From Pleurotus djamor (taxonomy: Eukaryota > Basidiomycota > Agaricomycetes > Agaricales > Pleurotaceae), in the NCBI GenBank assembly GCA_029747585.1, contig JAPEVF010001008.1, positions 1 through 15,577 on the forward strand: 15,577 nucleotides of DNA, read 5' to 3'. This document shows, piece by piece, positions 1 to 9,173 of the stretch. A model generated the notes under the pieces. It saw only the letters and a list, made by a program, of their open reading frames with translations, made no database searches and was not told the origin of the DNA. The stretch's first letter is position 1. The number at the start of each line of letters is the position of its first letter. The position numbers were made by a program, and so were the translations under genes.

Positions 1-143
1 AGATCGCTTCGTTTCGGGTTCCATTCATAGAACACGAGCCCAAGATGTGGGATAACTTGAAAGGCAACTTTGTAAACCATCTCGACGAAGTCAACAGCGA
101 CTTGAAGGCTGCTGGCTTGCCGCCTCTCAAGACTACTAAATAA
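1..143 (+). CDS. 3' end of an unidentified protein gene (partial)
   Basis: A reading frame enters from the left edge and stops at TAA 141-143. Its last residues include the stretch EHEPKMWDNLKGNFVNHLDE and the end is rich in Lys and Pro. A possible splice acceptor (ATTCATAG) ends at base 29, so bases 1-29 may be intron and the last exon may start at base 30. In both readings the downstream frame is open to the same stop. The piece is hydrophilic and charged, without signal or membrane segment. The product is not recognised from so short a tail. Low-GC sequence begins straight after the stop, as expected for a 3' untranslated region. Confidence 0.5.
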   Translation, partial: IASFRVPFIEHEPKMWDNLKGNFVNHLDEVNSDLKAAGLPPLKTTK

Positions 144-561
144 GCACATCTTCCAGCTCAATAATCAACGTTCATTGTACAAGTATTAGACTGTATGATT
201 TATTTATTCTTGCTTTCCGTTTCAAAGCACTTTCCATCTCCATAAGCCCCTAGAGCTCGAAGACCGCCTGCCAAGATGACCGACTCGGTATTCCCAACGG
301 CTGCCACGGTCACAGGTTCGAGTGACCTGTGGGGAAGAATGCCTCAAGTTGACCGCGTGGGCAGCTTGGATGACGAAGAAATTCAGCTCGGCTTCTGGTG
401 TCGTACAGGAGACGCGTCGCAACTGGGTTTCAAGGCCTGCGGCACTGTGGCTCACGCGTCTCCGCAGCTTTCTGAACCTGAGCGCCCATCTCCCTAGTCT
501 GTATTATTCACTGCTTTGCGATAGGCCCTGCGCATTGTGGGACGATAAGTATTAGCTTCTC
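144..561. other. Intergenic region upstream of the P450 gene
   Basis: The first 100 bases are AT-rich and probably form the 3' untranslated region and polyadenylation zone of the preceding gene. Bases 250-500 are clearly richer in GC and hold short open frames on both strands, including a 73-codon frame starting with ATG at 276. None has recognisable protein character. An inverted repeat GGTCAC (308-313) / GTGACC (322-327) with an 8-nt spacer lies inside. No RNA gene could be folded from it. Confidence 0.4.
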
Positions 562-567
562 TATAAA
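562..567 (+). promoter_or_regulatory. TATA box candidate of the P450 gene
   Basis: TATAAA stands 57 bases before the start codon at 624, in an AT-richer stretch. This is a reasonable distance for a fungal core promoter with a short leader. No ATG occurs between this box and 624, which supports that start codon. Confidence 0.45.
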
Positions 568-623
568 TCCCTTGTCTAGCACAGAGTGACGAAGCACACA
601 CGAATCTTCTTCCCTCTGCCATT

Positions 624-3360
624 ATGGCCCTACCAATTGGGCTCGTCCATATCGTCAAGCACCTCCCATTTTTCTTAGCACCATCTTTCGTCACCTATGC
701 GACTTTGACCGTGGCCTCTCAACTGGGGTACCATACTCTCCCACTTGGTTCCGTCCTAGGTCTATCCGTTCTTGCCATCCCCGTCTACCTCGTAGCATCC
801 TCCCTCTGGGATGACCGTAATAAACGTGCAGCGGCGCGACGTCACGGCGCTGTGCCACCTCCGAATATTACGGATTCCGTTGGTGGTCTACGCCTTGGCC
901 AAGAGATGCGAGAGTCCTTTGAGCACGGATATCCCGGTAGGTTACTAGTCCATGTGATGCCGGGGTTTTTTTTAATTCTCGTCTTGCAGGTGACATCTTT
1001 GAGAAATGGAGCAAGAACTATGGAAACGCTTATACCCTCACGGTCCTTTCCGATAAACGAGTGAGCTCTCAGGTTTCACCGTTGGAGTACACTTATCGAA
1101 CACATTTGTCTTGAAAGCTTTTTACTACTGAACCTCAACACGTCAAGGTAAGAACTTCGACCTTTGTTTTTTGGTTGATGTTCCTAGACATGGTGGATTC
1201 AGGCGATCTTGGCGACTCAATTCGATGACTTCGAGAAAGGTTAGCCTCTTCAATCTGGCGCAGTCTTGCGTCTATCTCACTCAACCTTCTAGGTCCTGCA
1301 TCCGAAGCGCAGTTCTCCACCTTCCTAGGAACCGGGGTCTTTAATTCCGATGGTATGGCTCTAGTTGCGTATCCACAACCTCGGATGATCCCAATCTCGA
1401 ACCTTCTCTGAACAGGTGATCGCTGGAAGTAAGCTTGGTTCCCTCGTATTACTGATCTCCTGACCAACTCTCGGTGTTCAACAGGTTCCATAGAAGTATG
1501 ACCAGACCTTTCTTTACCAAGGAACGAATCAGTCACTTTGACAATTTCGATCGTCATGCGGAAGATGCATTACATCAAGCCAAAATTCGCCTCCGCGAAG
1601 GCCACCCCATTGACTTTCAAGTAAGTGATTTACTTCCCCTTGTGGCTCATTGTATTGTGGGATCGCTCATCGTCGAATAGGATATGATCTCTAGGTTCAC
1701 CTTGGACTCATCGGCTGAGTTTCTGTTTGGTCAAGATGTCAAGTCCCTCGCTGCTGGATTGAATTACCCACACACCTCTCCCTTGTCAATCTCCTCTGCG
1801 AACGCAGATCACCCTGCAAACATCTTTTCTCGGTCTTTTGTTGAAGGTCAGAACATCACTGCGTTTCGTAACTTCCACGGTATCCATTGGCCCGCATTTG
1901 AGTGGACGGACGCTGTCAAGCCACATCGAGATATAGTCAATAGCTTCATCGACCCAATCATCCAGAAAGCTATTCAACGACACAGTAACAAGGATGTTAA
2001 CACGGAGCTTAAGGATGATGAAGGTGAAACCCTGCTGGATCATTTGGTTAACACAACTCAAGGTGCGCTCTCCGACCTGTAACTCTGCGCCCCTTGAAAT
2101 GAAATTCCTCTTCCTTTAGACCACCAAATCATACAGGATGAGATCCTCAATATTATGCTTGCGGGTCGGGATACGGTCAGTCCTTCCTCAACATTATTAC
2201 TTATGTTCATGAATTGAGCTCGTTTTGACAGACTGCATGCACCATGACATTTGGCACTTACATGCTCGCCGAACATCCGGATATCCTAACTAAATTGAGG
2301 CAGGAAGTGCTCGAAAAAGTTGGACCTCAGAAGCGACCGGACTTTGATGATCTTCGAGACATGAAGTACATGCGAGCATTCATTAATGGTTCGTGTATTC
2401 ATCTCGTTTCTCGCTTCAACTCAATAATCTTGGCATAGAAACTCTCCGCCTCTATCCACCTGTGTAAGTAACGGTCCGGTTGCTCTTGTTCTTGATTGAG
2501 TAGAGTCTAATCATAAAAATACAGGCCATTTGACGGCAGGTCTGTTGGTCCACCCCGCAGTTTTTCCATTTAGTGCTTTTCTCAACGACTTTGAAATCCA
2601 TAGAATGTCCAAGCGGGATACGACCTTGCCACCGTCAATTCCAGGGGAGAAACCCNTTTTTTATTCCAGCTCACACAGAGTTCGTCATTGACCCTATTTG
2701 ACAAGGTATCTCACTCACGTCTCCTTTCACAGCTGTTCGTATAGTGTATTCATGATGCACCGCCGCAAGGATCTCTGGGGACCTACTGGTATGTTGGTGG
2801 ACCTGATGTGCCCCGTCTATTGCCTCGAATAGCTTCTCACCTTTCCATAGCCTGGAACTTCGATCCAGAGCGATTCTTGGATGACAGAGTCAAGCTACTC
2901 ACCAAGAACCCGTTTAGTATGTTCTAGCCTATCTGCTCTATCCTTCTCCAGAACTTAGCTTAATCTACAATTTGCAGTATTTGTCCCATTCAATGCCGGT
3001 CCGCGAATTTGCCTTGGCCAACAGGTTCGTCAACTCAACGCTCTCGGTGGTAGATCAATCACTGAGCCCCCATTCTTACTTAGTTCGCATATCACGAAGT
3101 GTCCTACTTCTTCATCAAGCTGCTACAGAAGTTCTCTGGGTTCAGTCTAGCACCCGAAGCACAGCCACCTTCAACGCTCCCTCCTGCTGAGTGGAAAGAT
3201 TGTGTCGGTACAAAGGCGACGGAGAAGGTCATGGCTTCTATCCATCTCACAATGGCGGTGAAGGTCCGTGTTTCTAGATCGGCTTCAGTCCAAGTAAACG
3301 ATACTGACCAGCGATCCTCAGGGCGGACTCTGGATTAGGATGACAGAGGCGGAGGCTTGA
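624..3360 (+). CDS. Cytochrome P450 monooxygenase, CYP63-like
   Basis: Haem-thiolate monooxygenase, expected on the ER membrane and dependent on NADPH-P450 reductase. Hand-built exons: 624-936, 990-1060, 1118-1147, 1203-1239, 1293-1352, 1416-1428, 1485-1620, 1681-2062, 2120-2175, 2232-2388, 2439-2463, 2525-2539, 2604-2679, 2733-2788, 2851-2916, 2978-3024, 3084-3263 and 3322-3360; 585 residues if the N at 2656 is ignored. Two hydrophobic N-terminal stretches within residues 1-66 form the anchor. The I-helix oxygen-binding motif AGRDTT is at about 362-367, the K-helix ETLR at 419-422, and the haem loop FNAGPRICLG has its ligand Cys near 509. The segment YSVFMMHRRKDLWGP and the length fit CYP63 of white-rot fungi, known for oxidising alkanes, alkylphenols and polycyclic aromatics. 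Family and motifs are firm; the subfamily and the exon 12/13 borders are not. The substrate is unknown. Confidence 0.9.
2656..2656. other. Ambiguous base N inside P450 exon 13 that shifts the frame
   Basis: The N sits between CCC and a run of six T. Read with the N, the frame leaves the P450 sequence after GEKP. Read without it, the frame continues through FFIPAHT, which is typical of this part of CYP63 proteins. The N is therefore best taken as a base-calling insertion at a homopolymer, not a real mutation. Confidence 0.75.
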
Positions 3361-3722
3361 GCAGGCAATTTCAGACATACCTTCTGCGTGCGCGGGCGAC
3401 ACCATCTCCGTAGGCTTTGATTATTTGTGCTTCAACGGACTTGCCTTGTAGTATTACTGATACAAGCTAATTATCTCTCACTGTGCGTCAGAACTGAGTG
3501 TCTTCTGCGCGACTGTGCTTGAAGCTCTGTCCCAGGCCAGGCTCGAACATTGGCGTATCCAACTCTTTACGAAGTTGCAAGCTGATGCAATGGAACGATG
3601 AGAAACTACCCCTGTGTTTAAAGGATCCCCCTGACCAAGGGAATTACCGAGAACCCGTTTTGGGCGAACTTCGCCGACGGTGTTGTTGTTGCGTCAGTTT
3701 GCGTGGACCCTTCAAGATCAAT
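3361..3722. other. Intergenic region between the P450 and tandem copy 1
   Basis: It holds the P450 3' untranslated region and the promoter of the next gene. A hairpin-forming inverted repeat, CTTGTA (3445-3450) and TACAAG (3461-3466) with a 10-nt loop, lies 85 bases after the P450 stop. The frame of the next gene is open upstream of its chosen ATG and contains another ATG (near 3588), but that extension has no counterpart in copy 2. No RNA gene or mobile element is seen. Confidence 0.4.
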
Positions 3723-5930
3723 ATGAATCCGAATGTGGATCCATTTGACTACCTTGAAGCACATCCATCAATCTTAATTTCAAGATTACCACCTCTCTTC
3801 GTCGAACTCGCGCGCCATGATCAAGATCCTTCCTTTCTTCTCAAATTTGCGGCACGTCCAGCTTGACTTGGCTAGTTGGCATCATCTTCTCATCGTATCA
3901 ACCAGCGTACTATCAAGATGGGAATATCTTCAAATTTCACTCCCGGACGGTTGTCCAAGTATGATGAATTCACCCGTATCGCCCTACAATCGGGCCTGGT
4001 GAAGTCATTCATGTCGCTGGCTCGGCTAGATGCTCAAGATCGTGAACGTGGATCGGCGGCGTATCATGCAGGAGACACATTTGCGCGCCTGATCATGACG
4101 GGCGACGTAGCAGAGCGTCGGTCTTTGCGTGACGACTTGCTCAGACATGACGCTGTCACCGTTATAATCAACGTTCGGGTTACCTGTCTTTGCATATCTG
4201 ACTTGTCCTGAGCTCCTGCCCAGAAAATTGAGCACCCGCTATGCACTCAGAGACAGCTCTCTGCTAGCTGGATGCGATCTCTCGCGGCTGAGGCTTTCCT
4301 AGCGGATGCTATCAATGGTCGGATTGTTGGCGATATCATGGAAAAGTTCTGCCAATACTCCCTTGGTGGCCCAGACCTATTTATCCAGCAACTCGCCTCG
4401 CCTGAGCTCAGTTGGCAATGCGAAATTGCGATTGGCAGAGATGTGAGCATTCTACTGCCCGCGTTTGACATGTGCCTGATATCTTAGTCGTTATAGCTCC
4501 CAGTAGATCAAGCGAGAAAGTACGCCCCGAGGTACTACGCTTTATCGCAAGAAAATTCGATGTGGCTTGTCCATGCTTTGATGTGTCGAGATCCTCTGGC
4601 TTCACATCAGTTCCGCTTGGAAATCCTCAAGCACAAGCCTCACATTATAGACCTCTTGGCCAAGTGTGGCACCCTCACACCGGAGGCATGGTATCCCGAA
4701 AACGAGTGTGACTCCATCGCTTGTGAAGCGCTCGCGTTGCTCTTCTTGCCTTCCTTAAACTACGTCTCTGGCATCCGTTTCACTCTGACGGACTCTTTGC
4801 AAGTAGAGGACGATGCCGAGTACGATGCTCTTAATGAGTGCCTCGAAATCCTCTTCTCGCGTGATCGTTGGGTTGAACTTCTTGTTGGAATATGGAAGAG
4901 ACTCGATGATGAGAAGTGGCAGGATACTCTCCAGTCAGTCACCCGGTTCTTCCGATTGACAGGATATTGTCGCTCACTATCATTCTCAGCTTATTCAAAA
5001 GGGTAGCTCGTGATCATCTTGCTGTAGAATCTCCGGATGAATCCTCATTCAACTCAATCTTTGAGTACCGCGGTAAGGGAAATTCTCGTTTGTCCGCGCA
5101 GAGTGTTTACGTTCTGTATAGGGACCTCGAGGATCTGCGTCCTTCGAATCATTGCCACCGCGACTCACGCCTCGAATGGGGCATTGATCACTGATTCGGA
5201 TCTTTTCCCCCTCCTCCGTCTTGCTTACCTGGGGTGCCAAAGGGCACAGGCAGCGAAGGCAATCGACGCCATCTCTACAAAGCAAGAAATGTATAGTACC
5301 ATCGAAGTTACCCAAGAAATCATGCGTGAACCTCTCTACGCCAAATCTGTCCCGTTTGTGGTTGAAGCGACGGAAGTCATCCCTCCCATGCCTGTGATGG
5401 CCACCATCGCCCTCGTACGAGTTCTGACCCTCATCACACAACGCGGCCTTCTCAAAAAGATCCCGCCTTGGCAACGTTTACCCGACGGCACTTCCAAATC
5501 GGTTTCTCTGCGCCAAGTCCAGCAAATAGTCAGTCCTTTGGTTATGGAGAAATCTCTCAAATACGCCATGAAAACCGTCGTCTCACGCAAAGAGACTGGT
5601 ACCAAGCGGATGAGGGAAGGGAAATTCGATGATGCCATGTCGACATATGTGTCTTCGGCTGAGCTTGCTGTCACCCTTCTCACTTTCGACGAAGCGACAG
5701 GTGGAGAGTGGGCTCCCCAACTCGCCGCCGCACGGGAAGAGGCTGTCAAATCCTTGGGCAATGCATCTGAAATGGCTTTCAAAATAAAGAAGTATCGCCG
5801 AGCCCTCCGTTTTGCAACTGCAGCTGTCTCGATTGGAGAAGATGCCCCCTCAGACAACCTCGTCACTCCAGCTCTTATAACGAAGAACAAGCGTCGTATG
5901 GAAGCTTGCAAAACTCACGTTGGGCCTTAG
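3723..5930 (+). CDS. Uncharacterised helical protein, tandem copy 1
   Basis: Six exons: 3723-3851, 3906-4172, 4224-4442, 4497-4933, 4990-5072 and 5122-5930, giving 647 residues. The model rests on splice signals plus exon-by-exon agreement with copy 2 downstream. The start was chosen because both copies then begin with a short acidic lead into DPFDY. The protein is mostly predicted helix without signal peptide or membrane segment, suggesting a soluble intracellular protein. Residues from about 430 hold the strongly conserved blocks REPLYAKS and EVIPPMPVMA. A later Ala-rich helical stretch (about 545-630, including KSLGNASEMAFK and KKYRRALRFA) looks like TPR-type helix pairs. Intron 1 appears to use a GC donor (GCACGT). 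Function is not recognised; an armadillo/TPR-like scaffold is only a guess. Confidence 0.8.
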
Positions 5931-6145
5931 TCGTTCTCGTCAGGGCCAACCGTATGTCCGTTGACGCTTACTTTTTCTTCTTGTAGTTATACGCTACATA
6001 TAACTGTGCCGTCATATCCATCCAAATCATCAGCGTGGGGCTTTCCTTCCCGTAGAGGTACCATCACGTTCGCATTGGGACATTCGAAGAACAGCATCGT
6101 GACATCGTGTGACAGACTTCGGTTCGTTCTAACCACCATCATCTC

Positions 6146-8384
6146 ATGGATTTGGATCCGTTCGACTACATAGATGTGGCCCCGTCATTACTAGCTTCGA
6201 GACTGCCTCCACTTTTTGTTAGACTTGCGCGTCAGGACGAGGATCCGTCGTTTCTCTATAAATACGCGGTAAGTCTGCCCTTAGTCAAAGTTATGTACTG
6301 ACGCGAGTCTCGGTTATCATCTCTAGCGGGCCTTCAAGATCAGGATATCTGACAGCGTTATGGAGAAACGTTTTACCAAGTACGATTACCTCTCGGTCAT
6401 CTCGCTTCGATGTGGCCTGCTCCGGGCATTCATGTCCATGGTTCAGCTGGACGCACTGGATAACGAACGATCGTCAGCTTCTTATCACGCCGGAGACGCA
6501 ATTGCGAGCCTGATCATGACTGGGGATATCTCGGAACGTGCGGCCCTGCTCACCGACTTGCTCGAATACGACATTGTGACAATCCTGCTCAACGTTCGTC
6601 ATTTCCATTTCATTGTATTTCCTTGTATTTCCTTCAAATGCTAAATGTTCTGCCTATGTAGAAAGTCGGCCATCCCTTATGCACCCAACGACAATTAGCT
6701 GCGAGTTGGATGCGAGCTCTAACGTCTGAAACCCCTTTGATTCACGCCATTGGTCCTCAGCGATCCGGGGATATCATGGAGAAGTTCTGCCAATACACCC
6801 TTGATGGCCCCGACCTTTATATCCAGCAACTTCCCTCACCGGAATTCAGCTGGCAATGCGATATCGTCATTAGCAGAGATGTAGGACACCGTTTTTTCTN
6901 CCCCCCAGAACCCACATCACTAATAATTCCTTCCATTACCTGTAGCTCACCCCCGTCCAAGCCAGAAAGTATGCGCCCAGGTACTTCTCGCTCACCCAAG
7001 AAAACTCGATGTGGCTCATCCACGGTATGCTATGTCGGGATCCGTTGGTAACACATCGGTTTCGCTTGGACATCCTCAAGCACAAACCCCAGGTGGTAGA
7101 CCTTCTGGCCGAGTGTGGTGCACTAAAAGCGAAGCCTTGGTATCCTGAGAACGAATGCGACGCCATCGCCTGTGAGGCACTCGCGTTGCTCTTCCTCCCT
7201 TCGTTGGATGCTGTCCCTGGCATACCGATCCCCTTGACCGATTCTCTCCAAGAGGAGGACGATGCTGAACTTGAGGCTTTTAATGAGTCTCTGGAGATCC
7301 TCTTTTCGCGCAGATGGGTCGAGCTGCTTGTCAAAATCTGGAAGAGACTGGATGATGAGAGGTGGCAGGATACTCTTCAGTTGGTTCTTCGCCTATCTAC
7401 CGCCAAGAACAGTGCTTATTTTGTCCATCCACAGATTCTTCAAGCGGGTTGCCCATGATCATTTCGCCGTGGATCCTCCTAACGAAACATCGTTCAATAC
7501 AACATTTGAGTACCACGGTAAGACAGCTAAAATGTCACACATCCCAAATACCAACTTTCGAGTATATAGGTACCTCGAGAATATGCGTCCTCCGAATCAT
7601 CGCGACTGCGACTCATGCTTCTGATACGTCATTGATATCTGACGCCGACCTTTTCCCCCTCCTTCGTGTAGCTCACTTAGGGTGTAAGAAGGCTCAGTCA
7701 GTGAAACCTTCTCACTTATCTTCCCCGAACCCCGGCCCCGACCTCTACGCCACTATCGAAGTCGACCAAGAGATCATACGCGAACCTCTCTATGCAAAAT
7801 CCCTTCCTATCGTCGCGGAACCCACCGAAGTCATCCCTCCAATGCCCGTAATGGCCCCCATCGCCTTCTTTCGCATCCTAACCCTCCTTGCTCAACGTGG
7901 TCTGTTGGAGAAAATCACCTCCTGGACACGACTACCTGATGGGACCTCTACGTCAGTTACGCTTCGTGAAGTCCAACAAATTATCAACCCGTCTAATGTG
8001 GAGAAGTGGCTGAAGTTTGCGATGGCGGCGGTTGTCTCGCGCAGAGAGAGGGGAACTGACCGCATGCGATCAGGTGATATCAACCCAGCGATGGCTACGT
8101 ATATAACCGCAGCTGAGCTCGCTGCGGTCCTCCTCGCCTTCCACGAAGCGACACAGGGAAAATGGGCCTCTCAACTTTCCAGTGCGAGGGAAGAAGTCGT
8201 CAAATCCCTGGGCAATGCCTCTGAAATGGCTTTCAAACTCAGGAAGTACCGCCGAGCTCTCCGTTTCGCTATTGGAGCTGTTTCAGTTGGCGAAGGCGCT
8301 CCGGCCTCTAACCCTATCAATTCTTCCCTTATAGCGAAGAATAAGCGTCGTATAGAGGTTATATCGGCTCAAGTTAAACCTTAG
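6146..8384 (+). CDS. Uncharacterised helical protein, tandem copy 2
   Basis: Paralog of the gene just upstream, starting 215 bases after its stop. Exons: 6146-6268, 6327-6593, 6662-6880, 6946-7379, 7435-7517 and 7570-8384, giving 646 residues. All five introns sit at the same codon positions and phases as in copy 1. Exons 2, 3 and 5 have identical lengths (267, 219 and 83 nt) and exon 4 differs by one codon. Intron 1 has a normal GTAAGT donor. An ambiguous N at 6900 falls in intron 3 and does not affect the protein. The C-terminal exon keeps REPLYAKS, EVIPPMPVMA, LPDGTS and the helical block around KSLGNASEMAFK. No stop or frameshift breaks the frame, so both copies look functional. The product is unknown, probably soluble and helical. 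Confidence 0.82.
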
Positions 8385-8972
8385 GCCATTAGGACACGGA
8401 CATTTTTACCCTTTACCTCGACCCGGGTGTTGTTGCATGGACTATTGTATGTAAGTTAGCCACCCTGCGGTGCATGTACAGTATTCACTATTAAAGTGCC
8501 TTTCGATGATTATAGTAGCGATCCAATCCAAGACTTGGTTCACAGTCTACTCAACGAAGCTCCTCTTCCCACTAACCCCCTGTCACACCATTCCGGGGCG
8601 CACGCCTTTCAGTCTCCTCCTTCCCCTTAGCGATGCGGAGAAGAACAAGAGGTTAGATATTTTGGGGCCGGGTATCTATTGTACCTTTGCCTCAAACCGC
8701 AGCGTCGATCGAAAGCACAAGCACATCCTGAACTCACATCAGCGGCTTTGCTCACAGATCCCGTAGAAAACATCAACTTCCAACAAAGTTATCTCTCTGT
8801 AGCTTTCTGTTTCGACTGCTTTTGACGAGATCGTATGCCCGATGCGTTTTAGATACTGATAGGACGTATCACAGGGGCTTCGTCACGGGTCCATAAACCA
8901 TGCCCAACAATTAGTATTCGAACACGAGACTGACATGCTGCACGCTAAATCCACCGGGTATGGGTGCTGTTG
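8385..8972. other. Gene-poor intergenic region
   Basis: Between the tandem copy 2 stop and the promoter of the zinc-ribbon gene. A 98-codon frame at 8470-8766 lacks an ATG start, and its translation has no protein-like pattern. No terminal repeats, tRNA, RNA gene or transposase-like frame was seen. It most likely holds the 3' untranslated region of copy 2 and upstream promoter sequence. Confidence 0.4.
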
Positions 8973-8978
8973 TATAAA
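8973..8978 (+). promoter_or_regulatory. TATA box candidate of the zinc-ribbon gene
   Basis: TATAAA about 200 bases before the start codon at 9174. No ATG occurs on the plus strand between about 9003 and 9174, so a leader of some 170 nt would bring ribosomes to that first ATG. An ATTGG box (the reverse of CCAAT) lies at 9144-9148, inside the presumed leader. Confidence 0.35.
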
Positions 8979-9173
8979 GACCGCACCAGCTCAACGGCTT
9001 GCCTACGTGGGATCCAAGGCTTCCTTGTCTTGCCCTGTTCACATTCCTGGGCATCGTAGGCCTTAAACGACGCCAGATCCTGCAGCTGGCAGCTCCTGGT
9101 GGCCTCGAGTTCACGACCTTTTACGACCACTCCGCCCTCATTGATTGGCGACGATTTCACGAATCCTAGAACG

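Larger units (their letters stand above)
3723..8384 (+). repeat. Tandem gene duplication (two head-to-tail paralogs)
   Basis: The two adjacent genes share the complete exon-intron plan but differ in intron sequence and length (54/58, 51/68, 54/65, 56/55 and 49/52 nt). The last exons align over about 270 residues with roughly 60-65 % identity by hand count. No direct repeat or transposon end was seen at the borders. Divergence of introns and spacers shows the duplication is not recent. Confidence 0.85.

Noticed and set aside
306..330. GGTCAC-aggttcga-GTGACC as a tRNA or riboswitch arm
   Set aside because: Isolated 6-bp stem without other cloverleaf arms or a known regulatory fold.
222..497. 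Short open frames on both strands in the GC-rich part upstream of the P450
   Set aside because: No recognisable motifs, mutually overlapping, and consistent with chance in GC-rich sequence; no splice or promoter context supports them.
1135..1557. 140-codon minus-strand open frame
   Set aside because: It lies antisense to P450 exons 3-7 and their introns, which are well supported on the plus strand.
3585..3722. N-terminal extension of tandem copy 1 from an upstream in-frame ATG
   Set aside because: The extra sequence is Cys/Arg-rich, unlike the protein, and copy 2 starts at the equivalent of ATG 3723.
5336..5911. 191-codon minus-strand open frame
   Set aside because: It is exactly antisense to the conserved last exon of copy 1; strong codon bias on the plus strand produces such shadow frames.
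624..8384. Secondary-metabolite gene cluster formed by the P450 and the tandem genes
   Set aside because: No backbone enzyme (PKS, NRPS, terpene synthase), transporter or regulator is present in the window; proximity alone is not enough.
8470..8766. 98-codon plus-strand frame in the gene-poor region
   Set aside because: No ATG start, no protein-like pattern, and no splice context linking it to a neighbour.
8385..9173. Possible transposon remnant in the gene-poor interval
   Set aside because: No terminal inverted or direct repeats, target-site duplication or transposase/reverse transcriptase motif could be found by eye.
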